Assembly (NCBI RefSeq): GCF_900115095.1
Contig: NZ_FOVH01000008.1
Span: forward strand, 337,556-401,555
Reading direction: 5' to 3'
Source: Actinomadura madurae
Lineage (GTDB): Bacteria; Actinomycetota; Actinomycetes; Streptosporangiales; Streptosporangiaceae
DNA: 64,000 nucleotides
Shown: one piece after another, positions 8,781 to 16,791 of the stretch
Layout of the letters: every line of letters begins with the position of its first letter
Position numbering within the stretch: position 1 is the stretch's first letter
Program-made: the position numbers and the translations under genes
Notes under the pieces: generated by a model
Database searches by the model: none
The model's input: the letters and a program-made list of their open reading frames with translations, nothing else
Told to the model about the DNA's origin: nothing

Positions 8781-10156
8781 CGGCCCTGGCGATCTCCGCG
8801 GCGGTGCTCGCCCTGCTGGCGAGCCTGCCGTGGTGGCTGCCCGGCAGGATCGTGGCGCTGCGCGGGTGGGTGTTCGCCCGCGTCAACGGGGACGAGGGCA
8901 TCGCCGTCCCGGGCGACCTGATCGGCGTCGAGCACTTCAGGGACGTCTACTCGCACCCGGCCGCCGGAGGCCGGAGCAGGGGCGCCGCCCTGTCGGACCT
9001 GTTCTGGTACTGGCTGTCGCCGGGCGCGCACGTCCACCAGGAACACCTGGAGGCCGGCGACCGGTACGAGGAGGTCGCCCGCGCCACCCGCCGGTTCCTC
9101 GCCGTCCCCCGGGCGGAGGCCGAGGAGCTGACGCGCCGCTGCGCGGCCCGGGTCCTGGACGAGGAGGCCCCGCCGGGCGGCGGGGCGCGGACCGTCCGGC
9201 TGCGCGACCTGATGATGCCGGTCTGGGCCGAGTTCTACTACGAGCTGGTGTTCGGCGAGCCGTGCCCGCGGGCGGCGCGGGACCTGATCGTCGGCAACGC
9301 CGACGACGTCGTCACCGCGCTCAAGTGCTGCGGCCTCCGCCACATGGACCGGCGGCACCGCCTCACCCGCTACCTCGCCGGCCGGCTGGCCGACGTCCGG
9401 CACCCCCTCCCGGCCGGCCTGTCGGACGAGGAGCGCGCCTACTACCTCCAGGGGACGTTCTTCAACACGGCGGTCGTGCAGATGTCGGAGGCCGCGGCGC
9501 ACCTGCTCATGGTCCTGGCGCGGCACCCGGACGCCGCCGCGACCGCGCTGGCCGGCGACGACCGCGCGCTCGACCGGGTGGTGCAGGAGACGTTCCGGCT
9601 CTACCCGCTGTTCGGCGTCGCGCACCGCATCACCACGGGCACCATCGACGTGGCCGGGACGACGATCCCCGCCGGCTCGGTGCTGTGCTTCGGCTACCCC
9701 GAGTTCCACCGCGCCGGCTTCGACCACCCCGACCGCTTCGACCCGGACCGGTTCCGGGACGGCCCGGCGGCCAAGGACATGAACCACATCCCGTTCGGCG
9801 TCGCCGCCAACCGGCCCTGCCCGGCCTGGCGGCTCGCGCCCCTCACCCTGCGGGTCGCGGCGCGGGAGGTCCTGCGCCGCCACGCGCTCACCTCGTCCGC
9901 CTCGCACACCCGGTCCCTGCCCAACCGGGGGCCGTGCCTGCTCGTCCCCCGGGAGGCCCCGCCCCGGAGCCGCGCCGCCGCGCTGCTGCGGATGCGCGCC
10001 CGCGACCGCGCGGAGGACGTGGGACGCGGCCTCGTCCAGCTCGTCCTCGGCACCTACATGGTGTGTGACGCGCGCCGGCAGCGGCTGTGCGAACGCCACT
10101 TCGCCCGAGCGGAGGAAACCCATGCCCACGCTGGACCACATCGCCGCGGCCACTGA
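8774..10156 (+). CDS. Membrane-anchored cytochrome P450-like protein with atypical heme loop
   Basis: P450-fold protein: an N-terminal membrane segment (about 3-22), ETFRLYP with the ExxR pair near 273, FDPDRF near 320, and FGVAANRPCPAW near 341-352 carrying the presumed heme-ligand Cys349. The canonical FxxGxRxCxG is not kept: there is one extra residue before Cys and both Gly are Ala. The I-helix acid/Thr pair used for oxygen activation is also not apparent around the segment QGTFFNTAV. It may be a P450 with unusual chemistry or a non-monooxygenase. It overlaps the FMN oxidase by 7 bases and the antiporter start by 35 bases, hence it is firmly part of the operon. Confidence 0.8.
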   Translation: MVTALAISAAVLALLASLPWWLPGRIVALRGWVFARVNGDEGIAVPGDLIGVEHFRDVYSHPAAGGRSRGAALSDLFWYWLSPGAHVHQEHLEAGDRYEEVARATRRFLAVPRAEAEELTRRCAARVLDEEAPPGGGARTVRLRDLMMPVWAEFYYELVFGEPCPRAARDLIVGNADDVVTALKCCGLRHMDRRHRLTRYLAGRLADVRHPLPAGLSDEERAYYLQGTFFNTAVVQMSEAAAHLLMVLARHPDAAATALAGDDRALDRVVQETFRLYPLFGVAHRITTGTIDVAGTTIPAGSVLCFGYPEFHRAGFDHPDRFDPDRFRDGPAAKDMNHIPFGVAANRPCPAWRLAPLTLRVAAREVLRRHALTSSASHTRSLPNRGPCLLVPREAPPRSRAAALLRMRARDRAEDVGRGLVQLVLGTYMVCDARRQRLCERHFARAEETHAHAGPHRRGH

Positions 10157-11438
10157 GGACCCGAACCTCCAGCTCACCCTCAAGGTGCTGCCCGCGCTCG
10201 TCGTCGTCCTGCTCGCCGCGGGAGTGTGCGGCCGTCTCGCGCTGATGGTGGGGCAGCCGCGCGTCCTCGGCGAGATGGTCGCCGGCGTCCTGCTCGGCCC
10301 GACGCTGTTCGGGCAGGTCTGGCCGGACGCCCAGGAGGCCGTGTTCCCCGCCGAGGTCAGGCCCGTCCTGTACGTGCTGAGCACCATCGGGCTGACGCTC
10401 TACATGTTCCTCGTCGGCGCGGGCCTGGACCACGGCGCGCGGACGCCGGGCGAGGGCCGCCGGGCGCCGCTGCTGGCGGCGTCGGGGATGCTGCCGTCGG
10501 TCCTCCTCGGGTTCGCGGCCGGCCTCGCGCTGTGGGGGACGCTGTCGCGGCCGGACGTCGGCCGGTGGGAGTTCGCCCTGTTCGTCGGCGGGGCACTGTC
10601 GCTCACCGCGTTCCCGATGCTCGCCCGGATCCTGTACGAGCGGGGGCTGGAGAACTCGCCGCTCGGCCGGCTGTCGCTGCTGGCGGCGTCCATCGACGAC
10701 GCGGCCGCGTGGTGCCTGCTCGCCGTCCTGTCCGCGCTCCACCTGGGCACGGGACTGGACGGCGCGCTGCGCACGATCGCGCTCGCGGGCCTGTTCGCGG
10801 GGGTGATGCTCCTGGTGGTGGCGCGGCTGCTGCGCCCCCTCGGCCGGGACGTCGTCCGGCGCGGCGGGTTCGGCGCCACCGCGACGTACGTGGTCGTCCT
10901 CGTGCCGCTCACGGCCGGGTACATCACCGACCTGATCGGCGTGTACTCCGTCTTCGGCGGGTTCGTCGCCGGGCTGGCCATGCCCCGGGACGCGAAGTTC
11001 CGGGAGGCGCTGCACGCGCGGATGATGGGCGTCGTCTCCACGCTGCTGCTGCCGGTGTTCTTCGCCTTCTCCGGCCTCAACACCGAGCTGGGCGGCCTGG
11101 CCGGCGGCACCCTGCTGCTCGCCTTCCTGGTGATCATGGCGGCGGGCTTCTGCGGGAAGTACTTCGGCTGCGCGCTGGCGATGCGCGGCCTCGGGTTCAG
11201 GTGGCGGGAGTCGTACGCCGTGGGCGCCCTGATGAACGCTCGCGGCCTGATGATCCTCATCTTCATCAACATCGGGCTGGCCCAGGGCATGATCACCCGG
11301 GAGCTGTTCGCCATGCTGGTGCTGGTCGCCGTGATCACCACCGCGAGCGCCGTGCCGCTCTACCGGCTGGCGCTGCCGGAGCGGCTGGAGCCCGTCCGCG
11401 AGGCCGATCCCGAGCCCGTCCCGAACGCCGCCGCGTGA
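10122..11438 (+). CDS. Kef-type cation/proton antiporter (CPA2)
   Basis: Polytopic inner-membrane antiporter, about 12-13 hydrophobic helices over 438 aa, with the family segment QPRVLGEMVAGVLLGP near residues 44-59 and an intramembrane AASIDDAAAW segment near 190 carrying the acidic pair. No cytoplasmic TrkA-N/RCK domain follows, unlike KefB/C. ATG 10122 has a GGAGGA ribosome-binding site; the start lies inside the P450-like gene, so translation is coupled. Antiporters of this kind accompany some secondary-metabolite clusters, where they help resistance or pH homeostasis; that role here is inference. Confidence 0.9.
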   Translation: MPTLDHIAAATEDPNLQLTLKVLPALVVVLLAAGVCGRLALMVGQPRVLGEMVAGVLLGPTLFGQVWPDAQEAVFPAEVRPVLYVLSTIGLTLYMFLVGAGLDHGARTPGEGRRAPLLAASGMLPSVLLGFAAGLALWGTLSRPDVGRWEFALFVGGALSLTAFPMLARILYERGLENSPLGRLSLLAASIDDAAAWCLLAVLSALHLGTGLDGALRTIALAGLFAGVMLLVVARLLRPLGRDVVRRGGFGATATYVVVLVPLTAGYITDLIGVYSVFGGFVAGLAMPRDAKFREALHARMMGVVSTLLLPVFFAFSGLNTELGGLAGGTLLLAFLVIMAAGFCGKYFGCALAMRGLGFRWRESYAVGALMNARGLMILIFINIGLAQGMITRELFAMLVLVAVITTASAVPLYRLALPERLEPVREADPEPVPNAAA

Positions 11439-11490
11439 CGGCAGCCGGCGCCGGCGCCGAAACCCCTAGACGGGTCCCGGGCGCCACCGG

Positions 11491-11519
11491 TTCAAAGATC
11501 ATGCATATCTGTCCACTAT
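11491..11519 (+). promoter_or_regulatory. Candidate promoter of the OmpR-type two-component operon
   Basis: TTCAAA (11491-11496), 17-base spacer, CACTAT (11514-11519). The spacer contains the imperfect palindrome AGATCATGCATATCT (11496-11510). It sits about 50 bases upstream of the regulator start in a locally AT-richer patch. Confidence 0.4.
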
Positions 11520-11566
11520 TGCCCGGATCTCTGGCCGCCCGGCGGCACCGGTGGGAGCGTGGGCCC

Positions 11567-12256
11567 GTGGCCGAGACAACGGGACCGGGCGACGCTCGCG
11601 CCCACCGGCTGCTGCTCGTCGAGGACGACCGCGAGCTCGCCCGGATGCTCGCCGGGCTGTTCGCCGAGGAGGGCTACGCGGTCGACCTCGCGGCGGAGGG
11701 CCAGCGCGGGCTGCACCTCGGGCTGCGCGGCGACTACGACGTGCTGATCATCGACCGCCGGCTGCCGGCGCTGGACGGCGTCGAGCTGCTCCGCCGGCTT
11801 CGCCGGCAGGCCGTCACGGTGCCCGCGCTGGTGCTCACCGCCGCCGGCACGGTCGCCGACCGGGTCGCCGGGCTCGACGCGGGCGCCGACGACTACCTCG
11901 TCAAGCCTTTCGAGGTGGACGAGCTGCTGGCCCGGGTGCGGGCGCTGCACCGCAGGCACCTCGACCTGGCCTGGGTGCTGCCGCTCGGCGCGGGACGGCT
12001 GGATCCGCGGTCGCGGCTCGTCCGGCTGCCGACGGGCGAGCACGTGGCGCTGTCCGGCCGGGAGGCGCGGCTGCTGATGGCGCTCGCGACCCGGCCCCGG
12101 CACGTGCACACCCGCGCCTCGCTGCTGCGGCGGGTGTTCGACGGGGCCCGGACGGAGTCGATCGTGGACACCTACGTCTACTACCTGCGCGCCAAGCTCG
12201 GGGCGGGCGTCGTCCGCACCGTGCGGGGCGTCGGGTACCGCGTGGGCGAGCTGTGA
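11567..12256 (+). CDS. OmpR/PhoB-family response regulator
   Basis: DNA-binding response regulator. Receiver domain about 14-125 with acidic pair VEDD, phospho-acceptor Asp63 in LIIDRRLP and Lys in VKPFEVDELLARV. The winged-helix DNA-binding domain (about 135-229) ends in VRTVRGVGYRVG, typical of OmpR members. GTG 11567 has GGGAG nine bases upstream. It overlaps the kinase gene by 4 bases (GTGA). It follows the antiporter operon by 128 bases and may control it or the divergent TetR/MmpL pair downstream; no target can be shown. Confidence 0.93.
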   Translation: MAETTGPGDARAHRLLLVEDDRELARMLAGLFAEEGYAVDLAAEGQRGLHLGLRGDYDVLIIDRRLPALDGVELLRRLRRQAVTVPALVLTAAGTVADRVAGLDAGADDYLVKPFEVDELLARVRALHRRHLDLAWVLPLGAGRLDPRSRLVRLPTGEHVALSGREARLLMALATRPRHVHTRASLLRRVFDGARTESIVDTYVYYLRAKLGAGVVRTVRGVGYRVGEL

Positions 12257-13206
12257 CCGGGCTCGTGCGAGAGGCCGGCGCCCCGCGGGAGCCCGGCCCG
12301 GTGCCGGACGCGGAGCGGCTCATGCTCGCCCGCGCCCGGCGCCGCGTCACCGCCGAGGCCGCGGGGACCATCGCGGTGCTGGTCGGGGCCGCCGCCTGGG
12401 ACGTGCGCCGCACGGCCGCGCCCGACTTGGACGCCGCCGCGCGCAGGCGGCTGCTGTGGACGTTCGCCGCCGCGGAGGCCGGCGGCGCGCTGGCCGCCCT
12501 GCTGATCGGCCGGGCCACCGCCCGCCGCGCGCTGGCGCCGGCGCACGCGGCGCTCGCCCGCCGGGAGCGGTTCGCGGCCGAGGTCACCCACGAGCTGCGC
12601 GCCCCGCTCGCCCGGCTGCACACCCGGGCGCAGCTCGCCGCCCGGCGGCTGCGGAACGGCACGGACGTCGCCGCGGAGATGGACCGGCTCGTCGCCGACA
12701 CCGGGCGGCTCGGCGAGGTGGTGGACGACGTGCTGCGCTCGACCCGGCCCGGACGGCGCCCCACCGGGCCGGTCGACCTCGCCGGGCTGGCGGCGGAGCT
12801 GGCCGCGTCCGAGCGGGCCCGCGCGCGGGAGCGGGGCGTGGCGATCGAGGTGTCGCGGAAGGGCCGGCGGCATGTCGTCCAGGGCGCGGAGCCCGCGCTG
12901 CGGCGGGTGCTGTCGTCCCTCGTCGACAACGCGCTCGGCCACGCGGCGCCGGGCGGCCACGTGTGGGTGACGCTCGCCGGGACGGCGGCGGCGGTCGAGG
13001 TCAGCGTCCGCGACGACGGCCCGGGGCTCGATCCGGACGACGCCGGGCGGCTCTTCGGCCGGCACGGCGGGCTGGGTCTCGCGCTAGCCCGCGAGGTGGT
13101 GGACGGGCACGGCGGCACCCTCACCGCGGACGGCCGGCCGGGCGCCGGGGCGGTGTTCACCGTCCGGCTGCCCGCCGCCCCGGCTCACGTCGGGGGCGGC
13201 TTGTAG
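12253..13206 (+). CDS. Small sensor histidine kinase (partner of OmpR-type regulator)
   Basis: Two hydrophobic segments (about 36-50 and 73-92) with only about 20 residues between them, so almost no extracellular sensor; signals are probably sensed in the membrane. HisKA dimerisation helix EVTHELRAPLARL with phospho-acceptor His113, N-box SSLVDNALGHA with Asn226, G1 box DDGPGLDP and G2 box GGLGLALA. The HAMP linker is minimal. 317 aa is short but complete. The 3' end overlaps the convergent TetR gene by 22 bases, an unusually tight tail-to-tail arrangement. Confidence 0.92.
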   Translation: MTGLVREAGAPREPGPVPDAERLMLARARRRVTAEAAGTIAVLVGAAAWDVRRTAAPDLDAAARRRLLWTFAAAEAGGALAALLIGRATARRALAPAHAALARRERFAAEVTHELRAPLARLHTRAQLAARRLRNGTDVAAEMDRLVADTGRLGEVVDDVLRSTRPGRRPTGPVDLAGLAAELAASERARARERGVAIEVSRKGRRHVVQGAEPALRRVLSSLVDNALGHAAPGGHVWVTLAGTAAAVEVSVRDDGPGLDPDDAGRLFGRHGGLGLALAREVVDGHGGTLTADGRPGAGAVFTVRLPAAPAHVGGGL

Positions 13207-13901
13207 GTCAGGCCGATCTCGGGGCTGATCTCGGCGAGCATGCCCTCGAACATGGGCTCGGCGTCGTCCAGGGCGAACTCCAGATGCCCGAAGACCTCCA
13301 GGCTGACGCTCCCCTGGAGCCTGATCCAGCACTTGAGGAACTGCCGGATCACGCCGAGCGGCAGGTCCACGCCGAGGACGTCGTCGCGGTAGCGGCGGAG
13401 CTGGTCGCGTAGGGCGGGGTCGATCTCCTCGTCGGCCGGGACCGGGAACGGGCACTTGTTCCACAGCTCCAGGAACAGGGCCATGAACGTCCAGCCGAAG
13501 CGGCGGGCGCACTCCTCGGCGAAGTCGTCCTCCTCCGGATGGCCGGCGCCGCGCACGGGCGCCCCGAAGAGCAGCGCGTACTCGCGGGGATGAGCCAGGG
13601 ACCAGGTGCGGAACCGGCGGGACACCGTCAGGACCTTGAGGCTCATGTCGTCGTGCGGCACCTTCTTCATCGCCGCGTGCAGCTCGCCGGTCAGCTCGCT
13701 GAACAGGTCGCCGACCAGGTGCCGGAGCAGCTCGCCGTGGCTGCCGAAGTAGCGATAGAGGGCCGGCGCGGTCATGCCCATCTCGCGGGCGATGGCCCGC
13801 AGCGTCACCGCCTCGGCGCCCTCCTCGACGAGGATCCGCCGGGCGGTCTCGGAGATCTCCCTGACCGTCGCCGCGCGCATCCGGTCCCGTCGCGATTCCA
13901 C
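13185..13901 (-). CDS. TetR-family repressor, divergent from MmpL exporter
   Basis: TetR/AcrR regulator with N-terminal helix-turn-helix ending in MTAPALYRYFGSH (about 46-58) and a 180-residue ligand-binding domain. GTG 13901 is preferred because GGGAAAGAGG lies upstream with 7-base spacing; ATG 13880 is the alternative. It is divergently transcribed from the MmpL-type transporter, and the intergenic DNA holds several inverted repeats, so it very likely represses itself and the exporter. The 3' end overlaps the sensor kinase stop on the other strand. Confidence 0.93.
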   Translation of the reverse strand: MESRRDRMRAATVREISETARRILVEEGAEAVTLRAIAREMGMTAPALYRYFGSHGELLRHLVGDLFSELTGELHAAMKKVPHDDMSLKVLTVSRRFRTWSLAHPREYALLFGAPVRGAGHPEEDDFAEECARRFGWTFMALFLELWNKCPFPVPADEEIDPALRDQLRRYRDDVLGVDLPLGVIRQFLKCWIRLQGSVSLEVFGHLEFALDDAEPMFEGMLAEISPEIGLTYKPPPT

Positions 13902-13979
13902 TGGGCCGCCTCTTTCCCTGGTCCGCGGCCGCGTCCGGCCACCTTCGCATGATTCCTCAGAAACACCCTTGACGGAAGC

Positions 13980-14017
13980 TAACACTGTATGCGAAGTTAA
14001 CGTCGTTCGCAGTTTAC
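13980..14017. promoter_or_regulatory. Candidate TetR operators between tetR and mmpL
   Basis: AT-richer patch with overlapping imperfect palindromes: 13980-13999 (arms TAAC/GTTA) and 13996-14017 (arms GTTAAC/TTTAC, 14 of 22 positions symmetrical), plus TGCGAA (13990-13995) mirrored by TTCGCA (14006-14011). Position between divergent regulator and exporter is classic for TetR control. Confidence 0.5.
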
Positions 14018-14063
14018 AACGTTCACGAATATTAGTGGATGTCACACGGCAGGGGAACGGGTC

Positions 14064-16226
14064 ATGTTCGAACGATGGGGAAGGTGGGTCCACCGGCGCC
14101 GCCGCTGGGTCCTCGCGGTCGCGGCGGCGGCCCTGGTGTTCGCGGGAGTGTGGGGGACGGGGGTCTTCGGCGCGCTGTCCTCGTCCGGCGGCTTCGACAC
14201 GCCCGGCAGCGAGAGCGCGAAGGCTGCCCAGATCGCCGAACGCGACCTCGGCCGGGACGCGGCGGACGTCGTGATCCTCTACCAGGGGAAGACGACGGTG
14301 GACGACCCGGCGTACCGGGCCGCGGTCGAGAAGGCGCTCGCCGCCCTGCCGGCGGACAAGGTCGCCCGCGCCAGCACCTACTGGACGACCGGGGCGCCGC
14401 AGTTCGTCAGCGGCGACCGCACCGCCACCTACGCCGTCCTGCAGCTCGCCGGCCCCGACCCGGCCGCAAGGCAGGACTCCTACGACGCGGTCGAGGACGA
14501 CCTGGACCGGGCCGGCGGCGGCCTGACCGCCAAGGTCGGCGGGGCGATCGGCACCGAGGTCGCGATCAACGAGCGCGTCTCGGCCGACATCGGCCGGGCC
14601 GAGGGCATGGCCATGCCGGTCCTGCTGGTGCTGCTCGTGCTGATCTTCGGCGGGCTGGTGTCGGCGAGCCTGCCGCTGCTGGTCGGCGGGCTGGCCATCC
14701 TCGGCTCGTTCACCGCCCTGCACGCGCTCACCTACGTGACGGACGTGTCGATCTTCGCGGTGAACATCACCACCTTCCTCGGCCTCGGCCTCGCGATCGA
14801 CTACGGGCTGTTCATGGTGAGCCGGTTCCGCGAGGAGATCGACCGGGACGGCGCCACCGGCCCGGACGCGCTGGCCGCCACCATGGCCACCGCCGGGCGC
14901 ACCGTCGCCGTCTCCGGCGTCACGGTCGCGGTGTCGCTGTCCGGGCTGCTGCTGTTCGACCAGAACTTCCTGGTCTCGATGGGCTACGGCGGCATCGCCA
15001 CCGTGTTCGTCTGCATGCTCGGCGCGCTGACCGTCCTGCCCGCCCTGCTGGCCGTCCTCGGCCCGAAGGTGAACGCGCTGCCCGTGCGGCGCCGCCGCCG
15101 GGGAGCCGAGAGCCGGTTCGACGGCTGGTGGGGACGCGTCGCCCGCAGCGTGATGCGCCGCCCGGTGATCTACGTGGTCGCGACCGTCGCGCTGCTGCTC
15201 GCGCTCGGCGCCCCGTTCCTGCGCATCAACTGGGGCGGCGTGGACGCCAAGGTGCTGCCGGACGGCACCGAGGCGCGGGTCGTCTCCGAGACGCTGGAGA
15301 CCGGCTTCGCCCGCAACTCCACCAGCCCGATCGAGGCCGTGGTGACCGGGACGTCCGACCAGGCGGCGATCCAGGCCTACGGCGCCCGCCTGGACGCGGT
15401 GCCCGGCGTCACCGGCGCGACGGTGACCGGCTCGGAGGGGACGACGACGCGGATCGCGCTGCGCTACGACGCCGACCCCAACTCCGGCGCCGCGCGCGAC
15501 CTCGTCCGGCAGGTGCGGGAGGTGCCCCCGCCGGACGGCGCGCAGGCCCACGTCGGCGGCGTCACCGCGGACGTGGTCGACCAGCTCGACAGCCTCGGCT
15601 CGACGCTGCCGTGGCTCGCGGTGGTCGTCGGCGGCGCCACGTTCATCCTGCTCTTCCTGGCGTTCGGGTCGGTGCTGCTGCCGCTGAAGGCCATCGTGAT
15701 GAACATGCTGTCGCTGTCGGCGACGTTCGGCGCGATCGTGCTGATCTTCCAGGACGGCCACCTGTCCGACGTCCTCGGCTTCACCGCCACCGGCTCGATC
15801 GCCCCCGCGATGCCGATCCTGATGCTGGCCATGCTGTTCGGGATCTCGATGGACTACGAGGTGTTCCTGCTGTCGCGGGTCCGCGAGCAGTACGACCTGA
15901 CCGGGTCCAACACCACGGCCGTCGCGTCCGGGGTGCAGCGCACCGGCGCCATCATCACCAGCGCGGCGCTGCTGTTCATCGTCGTGATCGGCGCGTTCGC
16001 GACGTCCGGCATCACGTTCATCAAGATGACCGGCGTCGGGATGGCCATCGCGATCCTGATGGACGCGACGATCGTCCGGGCACTGCTCGTCCCGGCGACC
16101 ATGCGGCTGCTCGGCCGCGCGAACTGGTGGGCGCCCGGCCCGCTCGCCCGCCTCTACGGCCGGTACGGGATCAAGGAGGGCGACTCCCCGGCCCCTGCCC
16201 GCTCACAGCTGGAGCCCGTGGGCTGA
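14064..16226 (+). CDS. MMPL-family RND transporter (first paralogue)
   Basis: Inner-membrane export protein of the MmpL/RND superfamily, about 720 aa with the duplicated plan: one helix, a periplasmic loop (about 40-175), five helices, then the same again. The family signature for the proton relay is visible twice, as GLGLAIDYGLFMVSRFREE and LFGISMDYEVFLLSRVREQ. Typical cargo is lipids or drugs. ATG 14064 has AGGGGAA upstream. Divergent from a TetR gene; followed by a long hairpin. A second MmpL at 33746 belongs to the same family, but its control differs. Confidence 0.95.
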   Translation: MFERWGRWVHRRRRWVLAVAAAALVFAGVWGTGVFGALSSSGGFDTPGSESAKAAQIAERDLGRDAADVVILYQGKTTVDDPAYRAAVEKALAALPADKVARASTYWTTGAPQFVSGDRTATYAVLQLAGPDPAARQDSYDAVEDDLDRAGGGLTAKVGGAIGTEVAINERVSADIGRAEGMAMPVLLVLLVLIFGGLVSASLPLLVGGLAILGSFTALHALTYVTDVSIFAVNITTFLGLGLAIDYGLFMVSRFREEIDRDGATGPDALAATMATAGRTVAVSGVTVAVSLSGLLLFDQNFLVSMGYGGIATVFVCMLGALTVLPALLAVLGPKVNALPVRRRRRGAESRFDGWWGRVARSVMRRPVIYVVATVALLLALGAPFLRINWGGVDAKVLPDGTEARVVSETLETGFARNSTSPIEAVVTGTSDQAAIQAYGARLDAVPGVTGATVTGSEGTTTRIALRYDADPNSGAARDLVRQVREVPPPDGAQAHVGGVTADVVDQLDSLGSTLPWLAVVVGGATFILLFLAFGSVLLPLKAIVMNMLSLSATFGAIVLIFQDGHLSDVLGFTATGSIAPAMPILMLAMLFGISMDYEVFLLSRVREQYDLTGSNTTAVASGVQRTGAIITSAALLFIVVIGAFATSGITFIKMTGVGMAIAILMDATIVRALLVPATMRLLGRANWWAPGPLARLYGRYGIKEGDSPAPARSQLEPVG

Positions 16227-16243
16227 CCTCCCGGGATACCCAG

Positions 16244-16282
16244 GCATTGGTGGCCGGCACGGAAAGTGCTGGCCACCAATGC
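16244..16282 (+). terminator. Long hairpin after mmpL
   Basis: GCATTGGTGGCC (16244-16255) pairs with GGCCACCAATGC (16271-16282), and GCAC/GTGC extends the stem inside to a GGAAA loop. One mismatch in the whole stem. It has no U-tract, as is common for terminators in GC-rich actinobacteria. Confidence 0.7.
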
Positions 16283-16424
16283 GTCCAAACCGCTTGTGGT
16301 CCCCGTCACCCGGAGGAAGACTGAATCCCGTTCCACCGGCCGCGCCCTCGCGTGACGACTACCGCGACGGCCCCCGCCCGGCGGACCCCACACCACCCGC
16401 CATGGGATGTTCCTTGGAGGCACC

Positions 16425-16724
16425 ATGTCCGCACAGGTGATCACCGATGCCGAGACGGCGCTCGGGCACCTGGAACGCCTGACCGACGTCCTGCGCGCGG
16501 ACGGCTGGACCGTCGAGGTCGCCGCGCCCGAGGACCGCCGGCCCACGGCCATCGTCGTCAACCCGCGGATGCGGGCCCTGCACGAGCACGTCATCGCCGT
16601 CCGGGAAGAGTCCGGGGACGGCTGGGCCTACTTCTACGGCTGGGGCGAGAAGATCGCGCCGTGCACCGACCCGTTCGGGGCCGCCGCCGCGCTGGAACGC
16701 GTCCTCGCGTCCCGCGACAATTGA
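16425..16724 (+). CDS. Small hypothetical protein
   Basis: 99 aa, family not recognised. Alpha/beta composition with a helix-rich start, a central VVNPRMRALHEHV segment and WAYFYGWGEKIAP; no signal peptide or membrane helix, so cytoplasmic. ATG 16425 has TTGGAGG five bases upstream. Its last six codons (ASRDN and stop) lie inside the first of three tandem 19-bp repeats, so the natural C-terminus may have been replaced or created by the repeat. It stands alone between a hairpin and the convergent ku gene. Confidence 0.75.
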   Translation: MSAQVITDAETALGHLERLTDVLRADGWTVEVAAPEDRRPTAIVVNPRMRALHEHVIAVREESGDGWAYFYGWGEKIAPCTDPFGAAAALERVLASRDN

Positions 16725-16768
16725 CGGGGCGTCCCGCGACAACTGACAGGCGTCCCGCGACAACTGAC
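16707..16768. repeat. Three tandem 19-bp repeats at a gene end
   Basis: GCGTCCCGCGACAAYTGAC at 16707-16725, 16729-16747 and 16750-16768, spaced 22 and 21 bases. Copies 2 and 3 are identical; copy 1 differs by C to T. Copy 1 holds the stop codon of the small upstream gene. The spacing of two helical turns would suit cooperative protein binding; remnants of a mobile-element end are another option. Confidence 0.9.
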
Positions 16769-16791
16769 GCCGCCCCCGCCCCGGCGGTGGG

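Noticed and set aside
4630..11438. Calling the operon a known natural-product cluster
   Set aside because: No PKS, NRPS, terpene cyclase, RiPP precursor or carrier protein is present; only individual enzyme families can be supported.
13185..15761. Long minus-strand open frame antisense to the MmpL gene
   Set aside because: It is a high-GC shadow: Arg/His/Asp-rich with no domain. Only its last 238 codons, the TetR gene, are real.
16707..16768. CRISPR array
   Set aside because: Repeats are 19 bp with only 2-3 base gaps, no spacers and no cas genes. The tandem repeats at 2.2, 47.4 and 49.3 kb fail for the same reasons.
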